From Paractinoplanes deccanensis (GTDB lineage: Bacteria; Actinomycetota; Actinomycetes; Mycobacteriales; Micromonosporaceae): a stretch of DNA of 64,000 bases. The translations under genes and the position numbers were made by a program. The notes under the pieces were generated by a model that saw only the letters and a program-made list of their open reading frames with translations, searched no databases and was not told where the DNA came from. Within the stretch, counting starts at the first letter, position 1, and the number at the start of each line of letters is the position of its first letter. The DNA lies in NCBI RefSeq assembly GCF_016862115.1, contig NZ_BOMI01000033.1, positions 62,001 through 126,000 on the forward strand, written 5' to 3'. Below, one piece after another: positions 1 through 7,664 of the stretch.

Positions 1-33
1 GTGCATCGCCCTGACGCACGTGGAGCCGATCCG

Positions 34-249
34 ATGACCGCCGTCGAGCCCTACGAGGCTCTGCGCCTGCCCGAACTGCCCGTCACCGATCAGCTGCGCG
101 ACGCCTACTCGGATCTGCTGACTGCCGTGTGCGGCATGCCGTACCCGGGCGGTAACGCCGACGCCATCGCGTACGCGCTGCGGTGGATGCGCGCCAACCC
201 GGAGCGGGCCGACGTACTGCTCGGGCGCACGGAAGGGGCGACACAGTGA
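34..249 (+). CDS. Small hypothetical early phage protein
   Basis: This 71-residue reading starts at an ATG with GGAG eight bases upstream. The frame is open to the left edge, so a longer form beginning outside the window is possible. It has no recognised domain; it is acidic at the front and contains a WMRANPERAD stretch. Its stop overlaps the GTG of the next gene (GTGA), so the two are probably translated together. Function unknown. Confidence 0.6.
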   Translation: MTAVEPYEALRLPELPVTDQLRDAYSDLLTAVCGMPYPGGNADAIAYALRWMRANPERADVLLGRTEGATQ

Positions 250-476
250 GTGCCACCTTGGACGCGCTTGCCCGCATCGACGACGGCATCACCGACCGCG
301 AGCCCGCCGACGTGTTCCGCCGGCACAGCGTGGACCCGTGGGCAGCGATGGAGACCCGCCTCGACGAGCAGGCCGCCGACCGGTGCGTGATCTGCGGTGA
401 GTACGGCGACGGCCCGGAGTGCTGGACGTGCACCGCCGACTGGGACCGCGGCATCGCCAGGAGCTGTGATCTCTGA
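246..476 (+). CDS. Small zinc-ribbon-like protein
   Basis: This 76-residue protein starts at a GTG overlapping the previous stop. The C-terminal part has CVIC and, ten residues on, CWTC: two CxxC knuckles that would bind one zinc. It overlaps the next gene by one base (TGATG). Such proteins are common in actinophage early operons. A role in nucleic acid or protein binding is only an inference. Confidence 0.7.
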   Translation: MSATLDALARIDDGITDREPADVFRRHSVDPWAAMETRLDEQAADRCVICGEYGDGPECWTCTADWDRGIARSCDL

Positions 477-1519
477 TGCCGATCGCTGCCGGCGCCGAAG
501 CCGTCCTGACCCGCGAGTTCCCGTTCCACTCCGTGGAGGAGTCCGACGACGGCCGCTGGTACATCATCGACGGCCAGCGGCTGATGTCCGTCACCACCGC
601 TTTCAAGGCGGCGGCGAAGCGTGGCCTGGTGGAGAAGTCCGCCAGCCTGTCCGCCGAGCTCGCCTTCGACCAGATCCCGCTGATCGTGTCGGCGTCACGC
701 CGTAAGCCGTGCGGGAACACCTGGTCGCGTTGCAAGCACGAGGACGGCGAGTCCTGCGAGCGGTGCCCGTGCCGGGTGTGCCGGGCATGTGTGCAGCGGT
801 GGATCGCCGAGCAGCACAACCGGGAGTGGGGCCGGCGCGCCGACGAAGGTGTGCGGGTCCACGATGTTGCCGAGTGGTGGTCGTACCACGGGGAGATCAA
901 AGACCACGACGCGGACATCGCCGGGTATGTGACGTCGTTCCAGTCGTACGTCGCCGACTACGGCATCACCCCCGACGATGTGCTGCTGGCCGAGGCGCTG
1001 CTAGTGCATCGAAAGATCGGTGCGGCCGGGCAGACCGACGGGATCGTGCGCATCCACGCGGAACGCACCGAGAAGGCCGCCAAGCTGGTCTCCCGGCTGA
1101 CGCAGACGAACTGGCGCAAGGCGCAGAAGCAGAAGCTCACCCTCGACGTGCTGTTCGACATCAAAACCCGCGAGGCCGAGGAGCCGAAGTTCTACCCGGA
1201 GAACGCCCTCCAGTTGGCCGGGTACCGGCACTTCCCGGTGATCCGGGTGAAGAACTCCGACACCGAAGTGCCGATGCTACCTGTCGACGCCGGCGTGATC
1301 GTGCAGCTGCTCCCCCACGACTACGCGGTCCGGCCTGTCGTCTGCGACCGGGCCACCTACGAGAACGGGTTCCTGCCGCACCTGAACGCCTACCGCTGGA
1401 CCACCGAGGACGGCGCCGCCGCGGTGTCCTCGAGAACGTTCGTCCTGCCGGAGACGGTAGCCGCCCGCGCCCGCAAGGCCGCGAAGGAGCAGGCCGTCGC
1501 CGAAGGGGCTGCGGCATGA
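476..1519 (+). CDS. PD-(D/E)XK exonuclease, RecB/Cas4-like
   Basis: A probable DNA exonuclease of the 347-residue phage class used in homologous recombination. The core is visible: E173, then GQTDGI with D188, then DIKT with D228 and K230, then QLAGY at 246-250 (the QxxxY motif of RecB-type nucleases). A cysteine-rich segment at 79-105 (C79, C86, C94, C97, C99, C102, C105) may hold metal or an iron-sulphur cluster, as in Cas4 proteins, though here it lies before the catalytic core. It is coupled to the zinc protein upstream and overlaps the HNH gene downstream by four bases. The nearby RDF-like and RusA-like genes support a recombination or replication role. Confidence 0.8.
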   Translation: MPIAAGAEAVLTREFPFHSVEESDDGRWYIIDGQRLMSVTTAFKAAAKRGLVEKSASLSAELAFDQIPLIVSASRRKPCGNTWSRCKHEDGESCERCPCRVCRACVQRWIAEQHNREWGRRADEGVRVHDVAEWWSYHGEIKDHDADIAGYVTSFQSYVADYGITPDDVLLAEALLVHRKIGAAGQTDGIVRIHAERTEKAAKLVSRLTQTNWRKAQKQKLTLDVLFDIKTREAEEPKFYPENALQLAGYRHFPVIRVKNSDTEVPMLPVDAGVIVQLLPHDYAVRPVVCDRATYENGFLPHLNAYRWTTEDGAAAVSSRTFVLPETVAARARKAAKEQAVAEGAAA

Positions 1520-1998
1520 CTTCGACGCTGATTCACCTCAATGGCTTCGACATCGATCCTGTCGCCGGCCTGGTGTACGGGCCTAAAGGCAAGCCGGTCG
1601 GCAGCAAGGACACCCGCGGCTACGTGCAGATCGACGGGCGGACCCGAGGGTACGGACTTCAATCGGCGCACCGCTTGATCTGGCAGGCGGCCAACGGGCC
1701 GATCCCAGACGGGCTTGAGGTCAATCACAAGAACGGGATCAAGGCGGACAACAGGATTTCGAACCTGGAACTCCTCACGCGTCAAGGCAACATCCAGCAC
1801 GCCTACCAAACCGGCCTCAAGTCGAATCGTGTCGACAAGCATCCCAACCGCAAGCTCAGCTCGGTCGATGTACGCGCGATCCGCCGCCTGATTGCCGCAG
1901 GCATTTCGTGCAGCGAGTTGTCCAACCGGTTCAGCGTGACCGTTCAGACGATCTACCACATCCGTAGCCGCAAGACCTGGTCCCACCTAGGAGACTGA
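1516..1998 (+). CDS. HNH endonuclease with C-terminal HTH
   Basis: This 160-residue protein has an HNH-type nuclease core around residues 50-95: AHRLIWQAANG, then EVNHKNG, then NRISNLELLT. This is the HNH_3 pattern of phage homing-type endonucleases. The C-terminal 40 residues (DVRAIRRLIAAG, ELSNRFSVTVQTIYHI) look like a helix-turn-helix for target binding. Codons are less uniformly GC-rich than in the neighbours, which fits a mobile gene inserted between the exonuclease and RDF genes. ATG overlaps the upstream stop. Confidence 0.85.
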   Translation: MTSTLIHLNGFDIDPVAGLVYGPKGKPVGSKDTRGYVQIDGRTRGYGLQSAHRLIWQAANGPIPDGLEVNHKNGIKADNRISNLELLTRQGNIQHAYQTGLKSNRVDKHPNRKLSSVDVRAIRRLIAAGISCSELSNRFSVTVQTIYHIRSRKTWSHLGD

Positions 1999-2000
1999 CT

Positions 2001-3215
2001 ATGGCAATCAAGACCCTTCAGTCCCGCCTTACCCAGGTGGGCGTCATTCGCCTCGGCGAGCAACGCGTCAGCCAGCGTGGAAAGAAGTTCCCCGCCAAGC
2101 TCGACACGCTCCGCTTCACCTCCCCGTCCAAGCAGCTCATCGAAGCTGTCGCGGCGGCGTACGGCGGCCAAGTGAAGCCGTGGGAGAACAACGGTGGGCC
2201 GCAGTGGGAGGTCGTCACCGGAGTCAAAGAGGTGCCGGTCATGGTGCCCCCACAGCGAATCGACCCCAATCTTGAGCACTGGGGTAACGGCTTCCGTGAT
2301 CGCATGTGCGACGGCGAGGTTGAGCAGATGAGGCAGCAACCATGTCTCTGCGCAGCTGCACAGCTGGCCGGCAGGCCATTCGGTCAGCGAGACGTCTGCA
2401 AGCCGACCACACGCATGTCGCTGATGCTCGCGGAGATTCCGTCGCTGGGTACCTGGAAGCTCGAATCGCGGGGCTGGAACGCCGCGGCGGAGCTCCCGAT
2501 GCTGGCGGCGTCGATTGAGTCGGCACCCCAGCCGATCCCGGCCCGCCTGGCGGTGGAGGTGCGGGAGAAGAAGCTGTTTGACCCGTCGAAGTCGGATGAC
2601 GAGGCGATCGAGTCGCGGGTGTTCATGGTGCCGGTGCTGCACTTCGAGTGGGTGACTCCGGCACAGGCGTTCGGTGGTGAGCTCGGCTCGGCGGCGCGGG
2701 CCGCCCTGGGTGCTGCGGCAAACGAGCGCCATGCCCTCGAAGCCACGAAGGTTGAGTCTGGTCGGCGCAAGTTCACGGCCGAGCAGTACATCACCATGGC
2801 CGACGACGCGAAAAACGTCGAGCAGGTGCGTGCGTTGTGGAACGACGCCAAAGACGACGGCGTACTTACCGACGAAGTCAAGGCGGTCTTGAACTCCAAG
2901 GCCGCAGAGTTCGCGCCGAAGCAGCCGGAGAAGACTCCGCCGCCGGCCGAGAAGGAGCAGGCACTCGCCTCGCCGTCTGTCCCACCCACCGATGACGTCG
3001 TGGACGCCGAGGTTGAGCCGGACGCGGACGCCCTGTGGGAGCAGATCGTCGCGCTGGCCGGTGACCGCGGCTGGGATCTGAAATCGGTCGAGCGGCAGGT
3101 GTGCGAGTTCCTGAAGAAGCCGTCGGACGAGGCGAACGGGTTCGAGCTGACCCGGTTCCTCGAGATGGCCAGTGACAGCAAGTACTCCCCCACCGCCAAG
3201 CCTGAGGAGGGCTGA
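2001..3215 (+). CDS. phiC31 gp3-like recombination directionality factor
   Basis: Residues 1 to about 240 match my memory of the phiC31 gp3 family: an opening like MAIKTLQSRL, then KLDTLRFTS, YGGQVKPW, GPQWEVVT, a CDG..CLC segment, TRMSLML and ESRGWNAAAELP. gp3 binds its partner serine integrase and switches it from integration to excision; related proteins also occur in phages as recombination accessory factors. This version is 404 residues against about 240 for gp3, with an extra acidic C-terminus (DADALWEQIV onwards). No serine integrase is in the window, so the partner must lie outside or be absent. The ATG follows a GGAG site. Confidence 0.7.
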   Translation: MAIKTLQSRLTQVGVIRLGEQRVSQRGKKFPAKLDTLRFTSPSKQLIEAVAAAYGGQVKPWENNGGPQWEVVTGVKEVPVMVPPQRIDPNLEHWGNGFRDRMCDGEVEQMRQQPCLCAAAQLAGRPFGQRDVCKPTTRMSLMLAEIPSLGTWKLESRGWNAAAELPMLAASIESAPQPIPARLAVEVREKKLFDPSKSDDEAIESRVFMVPVLHFEWVTPAQAFGGELGSAARAALGAAANERHALEATKVESGRRKFTAEQYITMADDAKNVEQVRALWNDAKDDGVLTDEVKAVLNSKAAEFAPKQPEKTPPPAEKEQALASPSVPPTDDVVDAEVEPDADALWEQIVALAGDRGWDLKSVERQVCEFLKKPSDEANGFELTRFLEMASDSKYSPTAKPEEG

Positions 3216-3217
3216 CC

Positions 3218-3439
3218 TTGTACACGTTCGAGGCACAGGAACGCCTGGAAACGGCAGCACTGCGTTCGATCACCGCCCACCACTACAGCAACCCTACCCA
3301 CGCGCACTTCTCCGACGAAGCCCAGTACGCCGACGAGCAGCTGGCCCTGGCCGCCCGGGATCTGGTCCGTGCGGTGGAGGCGCTGCCGGCCGAGCGCCGA
3401 CCGGTCGGCTGGGACGCCGAGGAGGCGGCGGCCCGATGA
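3218..3439 (+). CDS. Small hypothetical protein, TTG start
   Basis: This 73-residue protein uses TTG, supported by a strong GAGGAGG site seven bases upstream. It is mostly helical by composition, with many Ala and Glu residues and an AARDLVRAVEALP segment. Its TGA overlaps the ATG of the next gene. The FEAQERLE opening resembles the FEAAERLA opening of the protein at 3753, so the two may be related. Function unknown. Confidence 0.65.
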   Translation: MYTFEAQERLETAALRSITAHHYSNPTHAHFSDEAQYADEQLALAARDLVRAVEALPAERRPVGWDAEEAAAR

Positions 3440-3756
3440 CCGAATCCAACTACGTGCAGGAGCTCCGCTCGGAGATCGCCGCCCGGTTGCCGAACTGCGA
3501 CGACCACCTGATCGACCTGTACACGCTGCTAGGCCTTCAGTACGGCACGCACGTCGACGAAGTGCATGTGCACAACGCGTGGGCTGTGCACACGAACCGC
3601 ACCCGGCCGGACCACCGTTCGCTGATCCCGTTCCCGTTCCTGGCGCCCGAAGTGCAGGCGCTCGACACCAAATACGTCGAGGCGATCCGGCAAGCCGACC
3701 GGGCCGTCTACAGCAAGCATTTGGCGGCGCACCAGGCGAAGGAGGCGGCCCGGTGA
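3436..3756 (+). CDS. Hypothetical early phage protein
   Basis: A 106-residue protein starting in the ATGA overlap with the gene before it and ending in a GTGA overlap with the gene after it. It has a helical N-terminus (QELRSEIAARLPNCDDHL) and ends in a helical AYSKHLAAHQAKEAA-like stretch. No recognised domain. Its place in an unbroken coupled operon argues that it is expressed. Confidence 0.65.
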   Translation: MTESNYVQELRSEIAARLPNCDDHLIDLYTLLGLQYGTHVDEVHVHNAWAVHTNRTRPDHRSLIPFPFLAPEVQALDTKYVEAIRQADRAVYSKHLAAHQAKEAAR

Positions 3757-4139
3757 GCGCCTACCCCGCTTTCGAGGCGGCTGAACGCCTTGCTCCGGAG
3801 CCGGAGCAGCACGCAACCGCCGACGACTGGATCCGCCACTACGCCGCCCTGGCTTTGGCCGCGTGGCGCGAGTTCCGCACAGCGTCGGGCGTCGACCTGG
3901 GCCTGCTGTCGCTCGTCGGCACCACCGCCACGTCGGCTGCGGTCGCGCTCACCTTCAACCGGCAGATGGCGCCGGGTGTCATCTGGTCACTCACCCCGGA
4001 GGCCGGCGCCCTGCACGGTGAGTGGGAGGAGTGGCTGACCGAAACCCTGGACCGGCTGGGTGTGAACCCGGCGGACATCCACCCCGGCTATGAGGCGTCG
4101 GACTTCCGCAGCCCGTCGCGGGCGGAGGTGGCCGGGTGA
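3753..4139 (+). CDS. Hypothetical early phage protein
   Basis: A 128-residue protein starting at GTG in a GTGA overlap. It contains a helical domain with DDWIRHYAALALAAWREF and a weakly hydrophobic middle (LLSLVGTTATSAAVALTF). I do not see a convincing membrane helix. It overlaps the next small gene by four bases. No family recognised. Confidence 0.65.
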   Translation: MSAYPAFEAAERLAPEPEQHATADDWIRHYAALALAAWREFRTASGVDLGLLSLVGTTATSAAVALTFNRQMAPGVIWSLTPEAGALHGEWEEWLTETLDRLGVNPADIHPGYEASDFRSPSRAEVAG

Positions 4140-4306
4140 CGGACGTCTACGAAGCCGAAGAACGCTACTTCCTGCCCCTGACCGACGACGAGCGCCGTCG
4201 GGAGGAGCACCTGGATTCCTGCTGGCAGGGCTGCGACGACCTGCACCCGGACGAACAGGAGGACCCGTGGGGTGATGAAGACTACGACCGGGATGCACCG
4301 TGGTGA
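4136..4306 (+). CDS. Very small acidic protein
   Basis: A 56-residue, strongly acidic frame that starts at GTG in a GTGA overlap and ends seven bases inside the RusA-like gene. Half of the C-terminal 30 residues are Asp or Glu, with two cysteines (CWQGC). It continues the coupled-gene pattern on both sides, which is the main reason to call it. Function unknown; DNA mimicry would be pure speculation. Confidence 0.55.
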   Translation: MTDVYEAEERYFLPLTDDERRREEHLDSCWQGCDDLHPDEQEDPWGDEDYDRDAPW

Positions 4307-4935
4307 CCGTCATGGCCGCAACCGAGACGCGCACCTGGACGTTGACCATCCCGGCGCCGGCGAAGATGCTGTCGGCGAACGCGAAGCTGCACCACCAGAC
4401 CGCGGGCCGAATCCGCAAGGCGTGGCGTGAGGCCAGCTTCACCTACGCCCAGCAGGCAAAGCTTCCGACCGGCTTGGACCGGGTGCGAATCGACATCGTC
4501 TTGCACCACACCGTCAACCGGGACCGTGACGACGCGAATTGGCACCCGCATGTCGGCAAGCCGGTCGTTGACGGGCTGGGCGTTCAGCGGGTCGTGAACG
4601 GCAAGAATGGCCCGCGGGTGGAGGTGGGCTACGGCCTGATTCCGGATGACACCCCGGCCCACCTGGACGGCCCGTTCATCAGCCTCGGCGAGAAGGTGTC
4701 CCGCAGGGACTACCCGCTGGGTCTGGCGGTGGTAACGATCGTCGACCTGACTGGGCAGCCGACGGGCGGGTTCGAGACGGAGCGGCGGGTTACGTCGGCG
4801 TCGACGGTGTGGACGTTCCGCTGCCCGGCCCGGCACCAGGTGTCGGTGACATTGCGGCACGGCGAAGACGCCGACCCAGAGCCGTACAGGGAGCTGTTCG
4901 TGGCCCGGCACGGGCACTGCGAGGCGCCGGCATGA
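4300..4935 (+). CDS. rusA: RusA-like Holliday junction resolvase
   Basis: This enzyme should cleave four-way DNA junctions made during phage recombination and replication. The RusA signature is present: DDAN at 77-80, K87 with VVDGL to 93, and LIPDD at 113-117, which supply the catalytic acidic residues. The N-terminal IPAPAKMLSANAKLH also fits the family. At 211 residues it is longer than E. coli RusA (about 120) because of a C-terminal tail with a few Cys and His residues. Translation probably starts at one of two adjacent GTG codons or at the ATG four codons later. Confidence 0.8.
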   Translation: MVTVMAATETRTWTLTIPAPAKMLSANAKLHHQTAGRIRKAWREASFTYAQQAKLPTGLDRVRIDIVLHHTVNRDRDDANWHPHVGKPVVDGLGVQRVVNGKNGPRVEVGYGLIPDDTPAHLDGPFISLGEKVSRRDYPLGLAVVTIVDLTGQPTGGFETERRVTSASTVWTFRCPARHQVSVTLRHGEDADPEPYRELFVARHGHCEAPA

Positions 4936-5366
4936 CGACCGAACTGTGCCGTGGCCGCCCTTCCGAGTGGTGGTGGACGGGCGACGACGGCAACCGGCTC
5001 GCCACGATGATCTGCCGCCGCTGCACGAGCTGCCCGGACGATGATCCGTCACCGCACGGTGTGATCCGCCGCGGGGTGGCCTACAGCAACGCAGGCCGCC
5101 CGCTACCGCCGTGCCCGTCGTGCGATGCCCCGAACACCAGCTACAGGGGCGGTGCGGTTCGCCCCTGCGACCGGTGCGCGGTGCCGAACGTGCCCATCCC
5201 CGATCTGGCCGGCAGCCGCGAGGCGCAGATCGCCGGTTCCGTTGCGCGCGGCCTCACGGACCGGCAGATCGGTGCGCAGCTCGGGCTCGAGGCGGAGACG
5301 GTCCGCAAACTACGCCGCACCTACGGGATCCGTCGCCGACCGGCGCAGGTGGCGATGCCGTCATGA
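4932..5366 (+). CDS. Cysteine-rich HTH regulator, possibly WhiB-like
   Basis: A 144-residue protein with three parts. The N-terminus has C6, then C28, C31 and C34, followed by HGVIRRGVAY. This recalls the four-cysteine cluster and glycine-rich turn of WhiB-like iron-sulphur regulators, but the spacing is not exact. Next comes a zinc ribbon, CPSC and CDRC. The C-terminus (GLTDRQIGAQLGLEAETVRKL) is a clear LuxR-type helix-turn-helix. It is likely a DNA-binding regulator. Calling it WhiB-like is tentative; a double zinc ribbon is the alternative. Confidence 0.65.
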   Translation: MTTELCRGRPSEWWWTGDDGNRLATMICRRCTSCPDDDPSPHGVIRRGVAYSNAGRPLPPCPSCDAPNTSYRGGAVRPCDRCAVPNVPIPDLAGSREAQIAGSVARGLTDRQIGAQLGLEAETVRKLRRTYGIRRRPAQVAMPS

Positions 5367-6220
5367 CCACCTTGACCACGGGCGGTCGTCGCAACGTCGA
5401 CCTCGGCCGGCTCGACCCAAACTGTCCGGCCCCGTACCACGGAACGCATGCCGCATACCAAAGCGCGAAATGCCGCTGCCCGCACGCCAAGGAGGCGAAG
5501 CGGCTGTACAAAAAACGCGCCAAGCACGGGCTGCTCACTCCTGTGTTGGTAGACGCGACTGGCACCAGGCGCCGTGTGCAAGGTATGTGGGCTCTCGGTC
5601 ATACGACCTCAGACATCATCGAGGAGACCGGTGGCAGGTTCAGCGAACCGGTAGTGATCAAGTTTTGCCGACAGGATCACGTCACACCGGTCAGTCGTGA
5701 CCTGATCGCGGCGGCCTACCAGGTGCTGATCAACCGGCCGGGCCGATCGTCGCGCACGCGGGACCGGGCTCGAGCCGCCGGCTACGCCTTGCCGATCCAG
5801 TGGGGCGCCGACATCGACGACCCGGCAGCCGTCCCGGAACCGCTTGAGCCGGAACCGCTTGAGCCGGACGACGTCTGCACGGACCTCGTGGACGAGGCCG
5901 TCGTCGAACGTGCTCTTGAGGGCGAGCGGGTGGAGCTCACCGACGCGGAGCTGATCGCAGCCCTTCAGGCGGGGACTGCCCGCGGGGAGAAGCTGTCGAC
6001 TGTCGCTGCCCGGCTGGGTGTCAACCATGTCGGCGCGAAACGCATGGTGACCGGCGAGCTGACCCCGCAGCGGGCGAAGCGTGCCCGCATCGCCGAGGCC
6101 CTGCGCCGGGACTTCTCTCGCACCGATTCCGCGCTGGCCGCCGAGCTCGGCGTGCACCACACCACCGTCGCCAACGTGCGACGCCACCTGTTCCCGGACC
6201 GGCACCAAGTCGCGTCCTGA
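5363..6220 (+). CDS. HTH DNA-binding phage protein with Cys-rich N-terminus
   Basis: A 285-residue protein. Residues 15-50 hold a cysteine/histidine cluster (NCPAPYHGT, KCRCPH) followed by a basic stretch, a layout I have seen in actinophage and prophage proteins of unknown role. The C-terminal 100 residues contain two helix-turn-helix-like segments (LSTVAARLGVNHVGAKRMV and DSALAAELGVHHTTVANVRRHL). A short acidic repeat (EPLEPEPLEP) separates the halves. It probably binds DNA, as a regulator or replication accessory factor. It overlaps the gene before it by four bases. Confidence 0.65.
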   Translation: MTTLTTGGRRNVDLGRLDPNCPAPYHGTHAAYQSAKCRCPHAKEAKRLYKKRAKHGLLTPVLVDATGTRRRVQGMWALGHTTSDIIEETGGRFSEPVVIKFCRQDHVTPVSRDLIAAAYQVLINRPGRSSRTRDRARAAGYALPIQWGADIDDPAAVPEPLEPEPLEPDDVCTDLVDEAVVERALEGERVELTDAELIAALQAGTARGEKLSTVAARLGVNHVGAKRMVTGELTPQRAKRARIAEALRRDFSRTDSALAAELGVHHTTVANVRRHLFPDRHQVAS

Positions 6221-6235
6221 CCGAAGGAGACCACT

Positions 6236-6472
6236 ATGCGCTGCAAGCCCCACGGCAACTGGAACTGCGTGTACGACCGCTGCGCGGCGGAGCGCCGGCG
6301 GCGTCAGTCGTCGAGCTCAACGGATGTCACCACCGAGTCGTACTCGTCGACGCCGGACTACGGCGGCGCCGGCTACCACTCGCACACCGAGTCGTACGGC
6401 AGCACCTCGTACGAGTCGGGTTCGTCGAGCTCCGACAGCGGCTCGTCGTCGTCGGATTCCGGCAGCTGCTGA
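6236..6472 (+). CDS. Serine-rich low-complexity protein
   Basis: This 78-residue protein has a short cysteine-bearing head (MRCKPHGNWNCVYDRC) and then a tail made almost only of Ser, Tyr, Gly, Thr, Glu and Asp, ending DSGSSSSDSGSC. It starts after a good GAAGGAG site. The composition suggests a disordered or surface protein. Repeated TCG and AGC codons make the DNA mildly repetitive. Function unknown. Confidence 0.6.
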   Translation: MRCKPHGNWNCVYDRCAAERRRRQSSSSTDVTTESYSSTPDYGGAGYHSHTESYGSTSYESGSSSSDSGSSSSDSGSC

Positions 6473-6523
6473 CCGTCGAGTCGCGGCTACTTTGGTGGCC
6501 GCGCCTCTCCTCGAGGAGGTGCT

Positions 6524-6736
6524 GTGAGCATCGAGACTCTGCCGTCGCCGTCGGACACTTCGGTCGGTGACGACGTGGACCACTACTACTGCTGCGATCC
6601 GAACGTCGCTTTCTGTGGCCTGGACTTGACCGATGTGCTTGAGGGTCCGGGGTTTCACCTCATCTGCCCGCTGTGTGCCCTGGCGGAGGAGTCGGGTTAT
6701 CGGTGCCCGGGATGCGGCCGGACGGAGTGGCTGTGA
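6524..6736 (+). CDS. Small zinc-finger protein
   Basis: A 70-residue protein starting at GTG after a strong GAGGAGG site. It carries CC, CGL, CPLC and CPGC cysteines; the last two CxxC pairs (ICPLCALAEESGYRCPGC) form a plausible zinc ribbon. It overlaps the next gene by GTGA. It is one of many small zinc proteins in this early region. Confidence 0.65.
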   Translation: MSIETLPSPSDTSVGDDVDHYYCCDPNVAFCGLDLTDVLEGPGFHLICPLCALAEESGYRCPGCGRTEWL

Positions 6737-6939
6737 CCGCCTATCCGACCGAGCAATCGGATCGCCGCTACCGGCACGGTTGGCAGGTGGTGCGCCAGTA
6801 CGCGAACGAGGCGCTGATTGTGTGCTGCTCGCACCGCTGGCAGCGAACAGCGCAGGTGTGCGCGGGCTGGCGGGAGTTCACCACCGGTCGCGCCGGCGAC
6901 GTCATCTCGGTGCGCTCGACCCCTCGGGAGGTGTCGTGA
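6733..6939 (+). CDS. Small hypothetical protein
   Basis: A 68-residue protein in a GTGA overlap at both ends. It is basic and aromatic (YRHGWQVVRQY, CSHRWQRTAQVCAGWREF), with three cysteines but no recognised fold. It is kept because its codon use matches the neighbours and the overlap pattern continues through it. Confidence 0.55.
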   Translation: MTAYPTEQSDRRYRHGWQVVRQYANEALIVCCSHRWQRTAQVCAGWREFTTGRAGDVISVRSTPREVS

Positions 6940-7178
6940 CCGCCGCCGTGGTTCCGCTGCTCACGCCAACCCAGTCGCGGATCCTCGCCGCGATCCGCGA
7001 GTACGCCAGCATCAACGGCTACCCGCCGACCGTGCGTGAGCTGTCCGCGAAGGTCCGCCTCTCGGTGACGGGCGTCCAGTATCAGCTGGAGCAGTTGCAG
7101 GCGAAGGGCTGGATCCGGCGCGTGCCGGGCCGGCCGCGGGCGCTGGTGGTGCTGGACCCCGCGACGGGGCAGCCGTGA
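6936..7178 (+). CDS. Solitary LexA-type winged-helix DNA-binding domain
   Basis: All 80 residues correspond to the N-terminal DNA-binding domain of LexA: LTPTQSRILAAIREY, GYPPTVRELSAKVRLS, then VQYQLEQLQAKGWIRR and RPRALVVL. The autocleaving serine peptidase half is missing, so the protein could not be inactivated by RecA in the usual way. It may act as a constitutive repressor or compete with host LexA at SOS boxes, but both are inferences. It overlaps the genes on both sides by GTGA. Confidence 0.8.
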   Translation: MTAAVVPLLTPTQSRILAAIREYASINGYPPTVRELSAKVRLSVTGVQYQLEQLQAKGWIRRVPGRPRALVVLDPATGQP

Positions 7179-7447
7179 TCGAGTTCGCGGACGACGACGA
7201 GCGGTTCGAGACCGGCTGGACCTATGCCCGACAGGGCGGCGGGTGGTGCATTCGGGAGACGGGTGCGCCGCAGACCCTGTGCGGCCTGTTGGTCAACGCT
7301 CGAAGCTCCAGAAGGACGGGCTGGTTCGCGCATCCGCCGATGGGTCCGTCGAACGAGGCCAACGCTCACGCCGAGTGTGTGCGGCTGTACCTGGCGATGA
7401 AAGACGCACCTGAGACGCCGACGGTGGACTCCCCGGAGGAGGCGTGA
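7175..7447 (+). CDS. Hypothetical protein
   Basis: A 90-residue protein, acidic at both ends, with a central Trp/Gly-rich part (GWTYARQGGGWCIRETG) and a helix (NEANAHAECVRLYLAM). GTG start in a four-base overlap; the stop overlaps the next start. No family recognised. Confidence 0.6.
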   Translation: MIEFADDDERFETGWTYARQGGGWCIRETGAPQTLCGLLVNARSSRRTGWFAHPPMGPSNEANAHAECVRLYLAMKDAPETPTVDSPEEA

Positions 7448-7662
7448 TGGGCAACCCGGGTCCGACCGCGATGGATGTGGTCTGCCGTGAGCCGTCGGAC
7501 GTGCCTGAGGTGGAGGTGCTGCGGGCGGCTCTGGTTGAGATGACACGGGAGCGCAACGGGCTCGCGGCGGAGCTGGCCACGGTGCGGGCGGCACGAGATG
7601 TGCTGGCTCGGGACCTTCAGGTGGCGCAGCGGGAGCTGCGGAAGGCGCGGGGTGAGCAGTGA
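7444..7662 (+). CDS. Small coiled-coil protein
   Basis: This frame starts at GTG, with an ATG as the next codon, and encodes about 72 residues. From residue 22 on it is an almost uninterrupted amphipathic helix (EVLRAALVEMTRERNGL, AELATVRAARDVLARDL), so it likely dimerises as a coiled coil. It is the last gene of the rightward early block before the leftward regulator at 7665. Function unknown. Confidence 0.6.
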   Translation: MMGNPGPTAMDVVCREPSDVPEVEVLRAALVEMTRERNGLAAELATVRAARDVLARDLQVAQRELRKARGEQ

Positions 7663-7664
7663 GG

